From positions 129,295 through 169,341 of the forward strand of contig ONCM01000005.1 in assembly GCA_900316305.1 (NCBI GenBank): a stretch of DNA of 40,047 nt. The letters are read 5' to 3'. The notes under the pieces were generated by a model that ran no database searches, was not told the DNA's origin, and saw only the letters and a list, made by a program, of their open reading frames with translations. The DNA comes from an uncultured Bacteroidales bacterium. Lineage in GTDB: Bacteria > Bacteroidota > Bacteroidia > Bacteroidales > WCHB1-69. A program made the translations under genes and the position numbers. Below, in pieces: positions 24,284-29,529 of the stretch (position 1 is the stretch's first letter; every line of letters begins with the position of its first letter).

Positions 24284-24699
24284 TTACGTATCCCAAACTC
24301 CATCCCCTTCTCCACAGATTTCCCTGCAGACTTGAGAATGAGGTAGTAGATGACGACCCCGAAGACACCGACTCCGACGCTGAGCAACTCCTTGTGGGTG
24401 AGGGCGTAGCAGCCGAAGAGGAGAACAAGCAGGACAAGAAGCGGCAGCACATAGGCCAACAGCACGGCCTTGTTGCCGGCGGAGGTCTCCAACAGGAGCT
24501 CTACAGTCTCCCCCACCTGATAGTTCTCGTGGCGGGTGTTCTTGACGGTGATGATCTCCTGCCGATGGTCGGAGGGGATGCAAATGCTCTTGGCATGGCA
24601 GCCACTGCACGCGGAGCTCACGATGACCTCCACGCTGATGTCGTCGCCGTTGACGGCGCGCACGATGCCTTCTCGGCAGATGTTATGTTCTTCGTTCAT
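24268..24699 (-). CDS. RseC/MucC-family (SoxR-reducing system) membrane protein
   Basis: A 143-residue protein with an N-terminal cysteine cluster (SSACSGCHAKSICIPSD, CxxCxxxxxC spacing), a small beta domain (IITVKNTRHENYQVGETVEL), two membrane segments (LLAYVLPLLVLLVLLFGCYAL and VGVGVFGVVIYYLI) and a short cytoplasmic tail. This is the RseC/MucC layout. In Bacteroides-type genomes the gene normally precedes rnfB and the other rnf genes of the ion-pumping ferredoxin:NAD oxidoreductase; none are nearby here. Its last codons and stop overlap a heptamer array, so the C-terminus (RKNVSS) may be repeat-shaped. The exact function is not established; a redox role is plausible from the cysteines. Confidence 0.85.
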   Translation of the reverse strand: MNEEHNICREGIVRAVNGDDISVEVIVSSACSGCHAKSICIPSDHRQEIITVKNTRHENYQVGETVELLLETSAGNKAVLLAYVLPLLVLLVLLFGCYALTHKELLSVGVGVFGVVIYYLILKSAGKSVEKGMEFGIRKNVSS

Positions 24700-24714
24700 A
24701 TTTGTTCGTTTTGT

Positions 24715-24769
24715 CCTAGGGCTCGGCTCCGCCTCACTCTAGGCTAACATACGTCGGGCTTTCAGCCCT
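24715..24769 (-). repeat. 55-bp two-hairpin repeat, copy B
   Basis: Reverse-complement copy of 8461-8515 with 4 mismatches in 55 bases. The left-hand hairpin GGGCT/AGCCC is conserved; the other (CCTAGGG/CCCTAGG in copy A) has one mismatch here. It lies directly upstream of the RseC-like gene and directly abuts the heptamer array at 24770. Confidence 0.9.
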
Positions 24770-24804
24770 AACTGCTAACTTCTAACTGCTAACTACTAAC
24801 TAAA
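24770..24804. repeat. Heptamer array, 5 units (AACTGCT/AACTTCT)
   Basis: Units AACTGCT, AACTTCT, AACTGCT, AACTACT and AACTAAA, starting at the edge of the 55-bp repeat and running across the TAG stop of radA (24796-24798, minus strand). Confidence 0.88.
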
Positions 24805-26166
24805 CAATAGTTTCGCCATCTCCTCTACTTTCGTAATCGGCACAATCTTCAGCTTATAATCCGACGGGCGAATACCTTTGAGGTTGTATTTGGAGACGAA
24901 CATTCGGGTGAAACCGAGCTTGTCGGCCTCGGCGATGCGTTGGGCGATGCGGGTCACAGGACGCACCTCGCCGCTGAGTCCCATCTCGCCAGCGAAGCAG
25001 GTCTTGTTGTCTAGAGCGATGTCGGTGGCCGAAGACAAAATGGCGGCCACAATGGCGACGTTGATGGCGGGATCCTCCACTCGAAGTCCGCCAGCGATGT
25101 TCAGGAAGACATCCTTAGCGCCAAGCTTGAACCGACAGCGCTTCTCCAGCACGGCTAACAGCATGTTCATACGGCGAATGTCGTATCCCGTGGCGGAGCG
25201 TTGCGGCGTGCCATAGACCGCCGTGCTCACTAACGCCTGCGTCTCAATCATCATAGGACGGTTGCCCTCCAAGATGCAAGCGATGGCGTTGCCGCTGTAG
25301 TCCTCCTCGCGCTGGGAGACCAAGATCTCAGACGGGTTCTGCACCTCGCGCAGCCCGTCCTGCAGCATCTCGAAGATGCCCAACTCAGAGGTGGATCCGA
25401 AACGGTTCTTGATGCAGCGCACCATGCGGTAGCCGTAATGTTGGTCGCCTTCGAACTGCAGTACCGTATCCACGATGTGCTCCAGCAACTTGGGACCGGC
25501 CAAGGAACCGTCCTTGGTAATGTGGCCGATGAGGAAAACGGGGCAGGCGGTGCGCTTGGCAAAATGCTGGAACTCGGCCGCGCACTCCTTGAGCTGCGAA
25601 ATAGAGCCCGCCGCCGACTCTATCAAGTTGCTCTGCATCGTCTGGATGGAATCCACGATAAGAATGTCGGGCTGTAAATCTTCTATATGCTTGAAAATCT
25701 GCTGGGTGTTAGTTTCGGTGAGGACATAGCAGTGGGGCGCGGGCGCATCCGAGAGGCGGGCGGCGCGCATCTTGAGTTGCGCCTCGCTCTCTTCGCCGGA
25801 GACGTAGAGCACCTTCTGTCCATGTAAGTGGAGAGCCATCTGCAGCAGCAGGGTCGATTTGCCGATGCCCGGCTCGCCACCCAACAGCACGATGGAGCCC
25901 TTCACGATGCCGCCGCCGAGTACGCGGTCGAACTCCGCAAAGCCGGTCGCCGTGCGCGGAAAACGGGTCAGTTCGATATCGTCGATCACCTTGGGGGTAC
26001 TCTGCGCCACCACGGGCGAGAAATGCCCTTTCGGGGCAGCAGTTTCTTGCAGGATCACCTCCTCCTCAAAAGTGTTCCACTCGTTACATTCGGGGCAGCG
26101 ACCCAGCCATTTCGCCGACTGCGCCCCGCAGTTTTTGCAATAGTACATCGTTTTGCTCTTCGCCAT
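24796..26166 (-). CDS. radA: DNA repair protein RadA (Sms)
   Basis: RadA is a RecA-related, DnaB-like helicase that promotes branch migration during recombination. The 456-residue protein has an N-terminal zinc finger (YYCKNCGAQSAKWLGRCPEC), a Walker A motif in LLGGEPGIGKSTLLLQMA, Walker B around DILIVDSIQTM, the RadA-specific KNRFG motif (CIKNRFGSTSELGIFEM) and a C-terminal Lon-protease-like domain without a protease dyad (DVFLNIAGGLRVEDPAINVA). Length is normal. A -7 element lies about 20 bp upstream. The palindrome at 26204-26229 precedes its promoter. The 3' end borders a heptamer array. Confidence 0.96.
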   Translation of the reverse strand: MAKSKTMYYCKNCGAQSAKWLGRCPECNEWNTFEEEVILQETAAPKGHFSPVVAQSTPKVIDDIELTRFPRTATGFAEFDRVLGGGIVKGSIVLLGGEPGIGKSTLLLQMALHLHGQKVLYVSGEESEAQLKMRAARLSDAPAPHCYVLTETNTQQIFKHIEDLQPDILIVDSIQTMQSNLIESAAGSISQLKECAAEFQHFAKRTACPVFLIGHITKDGSLAGPKLLEHIVDTVLQFEGDQHYGYRMVRCIKNRFGSTSELGIFEMLQDGLREVQNPSEILVSQREEDYSGNAIACILEGNRPMMIETQALVSTAVYGTPQRSATGYDIRRMNMLLAVLEKRCRFKLGAKDVFLNIAGGLRVEDPAINVAIVAAILSSATDIALDNKTCFAGEMGLSGEVRPVTRIAQRIAEADKLGFTRMFVSKYNLKGIRPSDYKLKIVPITKVEEMAKLLFS

Positions 26167-26185
26167 AGGTCATTTAGTTTAGGCG

Positions 26186-26194
26186 GCAAAGGTA
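26186..26194 (-). promoter_or_regulatory. Bacteroidetes -7 element for radA
   Basis: TACCTTTGC on the minus strand, 20 bp before the radA start codon, directly after the T run of the preceding palindrome terminator. Confidence 0.65.
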
Positions 26195-26195
26195 C

Positions 26196-26229
26196 AAAAA
26201 AAATAGAGACGCAAAATTTTGCGTCTCTA
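26196..26229 (-). terminator. Palindrome repeat copy acting as a terminator after the PepSY cluster
   Basis: TAGAGACGCAAAA and TTTTGCGTCTCTA form a perfect 26-bp palindrome (26204-26229), a member of the GTAGAGACG family. On the minus strand it is followed by eight T residues (26196-26203), so it has the form of an intrinsic terminator for the PepSY-like gene that ends at 26250, just ahead of the radA promoter. Confidence 0.8.
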
Positions 26230-26249
26230 CTAGTTTTTAATACATCGTT

Positions 26250-26690
26250 TTAATCATCTAAACCGATGAAATTACCATTCTTGTCGAATATCAGGTCAAC
26301 ATCGGTGTCAACCCCTAACACGGACAAGCCGACTTTATAGCGATTATTCTCAAATTCGATTTCCTCAATAAATGCACCAGGATAATTGTCGGTCACATAC
26401 GTGGATATGCTGGCGGGGAAGAAACCAACGGGAACGGGTCTGTCTTCGCAATCAACCTTCTTCCAATCACCATTGGATCTGAAGTCCACATCCGTTCCAT
26501 CAATGAGATCCACATCGTAGTCACCGTCTTGCTCTTTGATAACGGACACAATATCAATGCCCGGGAAATAGGAGCTCAAAAACGTCTTAGCCTTAGCAGG
26601 CAATTTGTCGGCAGGAACCGGTTTGTCACTACAAGACACGAAAGCGGTCAAAGCGACCACGCTCATTATAATCACAAATAATTTTTTCAT
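26250..26690 (-). CDS. PepSY-like lipoprotein 1
   Basis: A 146-residue exported protein with a lipoprotein signal peptide (IIMSVVALTAFVSC, lipid Cys then Ser). The mature part has two related halves, each with a helix (DKLPAKAKTFLSSYFPG; FPASISTYVTDNYPG) followed by strands (IVSVIKEQDGDYDVDLIDGT; FIEEIEFENNRYKVGL). This is the layout of the PepSY-like/beta-lactamase-inhibitor-like family common in Bacteroidetes. It ends FDKNGNFIGLDD like its two neighbours. It is the last of three tandem paralogues on the minus strand. The function of such proteins is not established; peptidase inhibition is suggested by PepSY relatives. The +1/+2 residues suggest membrane anchoring. Confidence 0.85.
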   Translation of the reverse strand: MKKLFVIIMSVVALTAFVSCSDKPVPADKLPAKAKTFLSSYFPGIDIVSVIKEQDGDYDVDLIDGTDVDFRSNGDWKKVDCEDRPVPVGFFPASISTYVTDNYPGAFIEEIEFENNRYKVGLSVLGVDTDVDLIFDKNGNFIGLDD

Positions 26691-26731
26691 TGCTTAAATT
26701 TTTAGTTATTAATAATTTGGGTTGTTTGTTT

Positions 26732-26759
26732 GACTATTAACCATTAACCGTTATTAATC
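26732..26759. repeat. Heptamer array, 4 units (GACTATT/AACCATT)
   Basis: Units GACTATT, AACCATT, AACCGTT and ATTAATC, between PepSY-like genes 1 and 2. It contains the TAA stop of the second gene (26754-26756, minus strand). Confidence 0.82.
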
Positions 26760-27173
26760 ATCCGCTCCCATGAAGCCGCCATTTTTGTCGAAGACCAAAT
26801 CAAGGTCATTGTCCATCTCCACTTCATAGCGCTTGTGCTCATATTTGACGTGGGTGGGGAAATTCATGGGAAACTTGGCGGAAAGATATTTGGCAGTGTT
26901 GGGAAGAAGAATACCAGCGGGCAGCGGATTCAGGCCGCAATCAACCTCTTTCCACTGGCCGTTGGATTTGAACTCCATCTCCGTACCATCAAACAAAATG
27001 ACATCATACTTGAGGCCATCCCGGCGCACGGAAAGGACTTCCGCACCTTGAAAATTGGCAGAGATAAACTGTTTTGCCTTGTTGGGCAACTTGTCAGGGG
27101 AAACGGTTCTGTCACACGACACAAACGCTCCTAACATAAAAACGCCCATTATAATTGCAATTAATTTTTTCAT
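26754..27173 (-). CDS. PepSY-like lipoprotein 2
   Basis: A 139-residue paralogue of the neighbouring genes, with a lipoprotein signal peptide (IIMGVFMLGAFVSC). The mature part repeats the two-half pattern: DKLPNKAKQFISANFQGAEV with LSVRRDGLKYDVILFDGTEM, then LLPNTAKYLSAKFPMNFPTH with KRYEVEMDNDLDLVFDKNGG. It lacks about seven residues relative to paralogue 1 in the second half. The start is separated from the upstream paralogue by an eight-unit heptamer array, and the end lies in another, so the spacing between these genes is filled by repeats. Probably periplasmic and lipid-anchored; function unknown. Confidence 0.83.
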   Translation of the reverse strand: MKKLIAIIMGVFMLGAFVSCDRTVSPDKLPNKAKQFISANFQGAEVLSVRRDGLKYDVILFDGTEMEFKSNGQWKEVDCGLNPLPAGILLPNTAKYLSAKFPMNFPTHVKYEHKRYEVEMDNDLDLVFDKNGGFMGADD

Positions 27174-27204
27174 ATTTTAGAATTATTCGTAATACTTTGA
27201 TATT

Positions 27205-27253
27205 GACCATTGACTATTAACCAATAACCTATAACCAATAACCTATAACCATT
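27205..27253. repeat. Heptamer array, 7 units (AACCAAT/AACCTAT)
   Basis: Units GACCATT, GACTATT, AACCAAT, AACCTAT, AACCAAT, AACCTAT and AACCATT, the longest regular array in the window together with 7994-8042. It lies between PepSY-like genes 2 and 3 and ends 4 bp before the stop of gene 3. Confidence 0.9.
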
Positions 27254-27257
27254 ATAA

Positions 27258-27677
27258 TCAATCGTCGGCATAGAGGAATTTGCCGCTCTTGTCGAACTTC
27301 AACTCCAAATCGGTTTCGAGCTCGATGTCGTAACCGTTGTATTTTTTCTCAATCTTAGTGATGATATTGTTCGGAAAATTGGTCTTCACGTATTGCGCAA
27401 TGGCCGTAGGAATAAGGGCTGCCGGAACCGCAGTCACGTGGCAATCTACCTCTTTCCAGTCACCTTGGAGGGTGAAATCGATCTTGGTACCATCCTTCAA
27501 CATCACCTCATATTCGCCGTCATCCTGTTTGGCAGAAAGGAAACCAACATTGCTGAAGTGCTTATTAATAAACTGTTGCGCTTTTTGCGGCAGTTGTGCA
27601 AACGTGACAGGTATGTCTGCGAAAGCGTGCACATTGAGCGCTATCACACTCAATAATAACAAAAATACTTTTTTCAT
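27258..27677 (-). CDS. PepSY-like exported protein 3
   Basis: A 139-residue protein counted from the ATG at 27677; the open frame extends upstream but only across the promoter. The signal peptide (MKKVFLLLLSVIALNVHAFA) lacks a lipobox Cys, unlike its two neighbours, so this paralogue is probably free in the periplasm or secreted. Its mature part shows the same two halves: FAQLPQKAQQFINKHFSNVG with FLSAKQDDGEYEVMLKDGTK, and LIPTAIAQYVKTNFPNNIIT with KIEKKYNGYDIELETDLELK, ending FDKSGKFLYADD. It is the first gene of the trio, with a -7 element 38 bp upstream, divergent from glnA. Confidence 0.85.
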   Translation of the reverse strand: MKKVFLLLLSVIALNVHAFADIPVTFAQLPQKAQQFINKHFSNVGFLSAKQDDGEYEVMLKDGTKIDFTLQGDWKEVDCHVTAVPAALIPTAIAQYVKTNFPNNIITKIEKKYNGYDIELETDLELKFDKSGKFLYADD

Positions 27678-27714
27678 CTTTTCTGTTTTTAATACGACAA
27701 AGATTATTCTGACG

Positions 27715-27723
27715 GCAAAAATA
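27715..27723 (-). promoter_or_regulatory. Bacteroidetes -7 element for the PepSY-like trio
   Basis: TATTTTTGC on the minus strand, 37 bp before the start of PepSY-like gene 3. Confidence 0.65.
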
Positions 27724-27760
27724 CAAAAATAATCATTGCATATACTATTCGAAAAATATG

Positions 27761-27769
27761 TATATTTGC
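27761..27769 (+). promoter_or_regulatory. Bacteroidetes -7 element for glnA
   Basis: TATATTTGC, fitting TAnnTTTG, 48 bp before the glnA start and divergent from the PepSY-like promoter. Confidence 0.7.
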
Positions 27770-27816
27770 CCCCGCATAAAAAAGCAATTTCAAACCTATA
27801 AAAAATACCGAAAAGT

Positions 27817-29325
27817 ATGAAAGACAACATCACGATGAGCTTGAATCCGCTCGTGAACTATTTCAAGAAAAGCCCGAAAGAATTCACCAAGGCGGACATG
27901 ATCAAATACGTGGAGGAGAACAACATCCCCATGGTCAATTTTCACTATGTGGCAGGCGACGGGCGCATCAAGACCCTCGGTTTCGTGCTGCACAGCCGCG
28001 ATTACCTCGAACAGATCCTCTCCAACGGCGAACGCGTCGATGGCTCCAATATTTTCCCGGCCTTCATCCATGCCGGCTCCAGCGACCTGTATGTAATCCC
28101 GCGCTTCTCCACCGCTTTCCTGAACCCCTTCACCGAGATCCCCACCCTCTCCTTCCTCTGCTCCTACTATAACAACGAAGGCAAACCGCTGGAAAACTCT
28201 CCTGAATACATCCTGCGCAAGGCTGCCAAATCGTTCACCGAAGTCACCGGCAACTACTTCCAAGCCATGGGCGAGCTCGAATATTACGTTATCGGCGATG
28301 AAGACGACCTCTTCACCATCCCGGATCAGAGAGGCTATCACGAGTCTTCTCCGTTCACCAAGTTCGAGCACTTCCGCGCTGAATGTATGCTCAACATCGC
28401 CAAGATGGGCGGTCTAATCAAATACGGTCACTCCGAAGTGGGCAACTTCACCATGGACGGCAAGATCTACGAGCAGAACGAAATCGAATTCCTCGTTACG
28501 GATGTGCAAGATGCTGCAGACCAGCTGATTCTGGCCAAGTGGATTATCCGCAACCTCGCTTACGAATACGGCTTCGACGTGACCTTCTCCCCGAAGATCA
28601 CCGCCGGCAAGGCAGGCAGCGGTCTCCACATCCACACCTGCATCGTCGATGGCAAGGGCAAGAACCAGATGGTGACCAAGGGCAAGCTCAACAGCATCGC
28701 CAAGACCGCCATCGCCGGCTATATGACCTGCGCCGGCTCCCTCACCGCCTTCGGCAACACCAACCCGACCTCCTACTTCCGCCTCGTGCCGCATCAGGAA
28801 GCTCCCACGTCTGTATGCTGGGGCGATCGCAACCGTTCCGTGCTCGTGCGCGTGCCGCTGGGTTGGACTCATAAGAACGACATCGTGGCTGAGCTGAACC
28901 CGCTGGAGAAGGCCGTCAACAAAGACCGTTCCCAGAAACAGACTGTAGAATTCCGCTGTCCGGATGGCTCCGCCGACATCTACCTCCTGCTCGCCGGTCT
29001 CGTCTGCGCTGCCCGTCACGGCTTCGAAATGGAGAACGCCCTCGAATTCGCCGAGAAGACTTACGTCGATGTGGATATCCACCGTCCGGAGAACAAGGCT
29101 CTCGTGGAAAGACTGGCACAGCTGCCCGCCTCCTGCTGGGAGTCCGCCGATGAGCTCAGCGCACACCGCGCTATATTCGAGGCTCACGGCGTCTTCGACC
29201 GCTCCATGATTGACGACATCATCAAACAGCTCAAATCCTTCGACGACCGCAAAATCCGCGAACAAATCGCCAAGAAACCCGAGCTGATGACCAAAATGGT
29301 GAAGGAATATTTCTATTGCGGATAA
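27817..29325 (+). CDS. glnA: Glutamine synthetase
   Basis: Glutamine synthetase joins ammonia to glutamate using ATP. The 502-residue protein contains the metal and glutamate site AMGELEYYVIGDEDD, the ATP/glutamate strand KITAGKAGSGLHIHTCIV with the conserved His, and NPTSYFRLVPHQEAPTSVCW followed by GDRNRSVLVRVPLGW, the arginine-rich active-site segment. The C-terminal region from about residue 395 is helical. The length lies above classical GSI (about 445-470) and well below GSIII (about 700), and matches a Bacteroidetes GSI-like group. The usual adenylylation-site context is not obvious. Codon use is visibly more GC-rich and regular (ATC, CTC, AAG) than in neighbours, consistent with high expression. 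A palindrome-type terminator follows. Confidence 0.92.
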   Translation: MKDNITMSLNPLVNYFKKSPKEFTKADMIKYVEENNIPMVNFHYVAGDGRIKTLGFVLHSRDYLEQILSNGERVDGSNIFPAFIHAGSSDLYVIPRFSTAFLNPFTEIPTLSFLCSYYNNEGKPLENSPEYILRKAAKSFTEVTGNYFQAMGELEYYVIGDEDDLFTIPDQRGYHESSPFTKFEHFRAECMLNIAKMGGLIKYGHSEVGNFTMDGKIYEQNEIEFLVTDVQDAADQLILAKWIIRNLAYEYGFDVTFSPKITAGKAGSGLHIHTCIVDGKGKNQMVTKGKLNSIAKTAIAGYMTCAGSLTAFGNTNPTSYFRLVPHQEAPTSVCWGDRNRSVLVRVPLGWTHKNDIVAELNPLEKAVNKDRSQKQTVEFRCPDGSADIYLLLAGLVCAARHGFEMENALEFAEKTYVDVDIHRPENKALVERLAQLPASCWESADELSAHRAIFEAHGVFDRSMIDDIIKQLKSFDDRKIREQIAKKPELMTKMVKEYFYCG

Positions 29326-29356
29326 TCTAATTTTATTTTATAAACAAAACACCCTT

Positions 29357-29391
29357 GTAGAGACGCGCTGCTGCACGTCTCTACTTTTTTT
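29357..29391 (+). terminator. Palindrome repeat copy acting as glnA terminator
   Basis: GTAGAGACGCGCTG followed by CTGCACGTCTCTAC (29357-29384) is a GTAGAGACG-family palindrome with a mismatched centre. It is followed on the plus strand by seven T residues, so it has intrinsic-terminator form 31 bp after the glnA stop. Confidence 0.82.
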
Positions 29392-29482
29392 ACCCCTTGT
29401 TGTAACGAAACAGGTGTTTTTTTCGTCATATTATATGAAAGAAAAAAAAATTTAGGATTACTGGTTTGTAAAATAAAAAATG

Positions 29483-29491
29483 TAATTTTGC
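29483..29491 (+). promoter_or_regulatory. Bacteroidetes -7 element for the T9SS cargo gene
   Basis: TAATTTTGC, fitting TAnnTTTG, 39 bp before the start of the secreted protein gene. Confidence 0.65.
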
Positions 29492-29529
29492 CATCTTGAA
29501 TCTGGTTTGTCATCATCAATTCGTAGAGT

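Noticed and set aside
27678-27833. Upstream extension of PepSY-like gene 3 by 52 codons
   Set aside because: It crosses the -7 element and the divergent glnA promoter; the signal peptide begins at the ATG at 27677.
28414-29265. Long open frame (283 codons) antisense to glnA
   Set aside because: A by-product of the strongly biased codon use of glnA; no family motif and no start signals.
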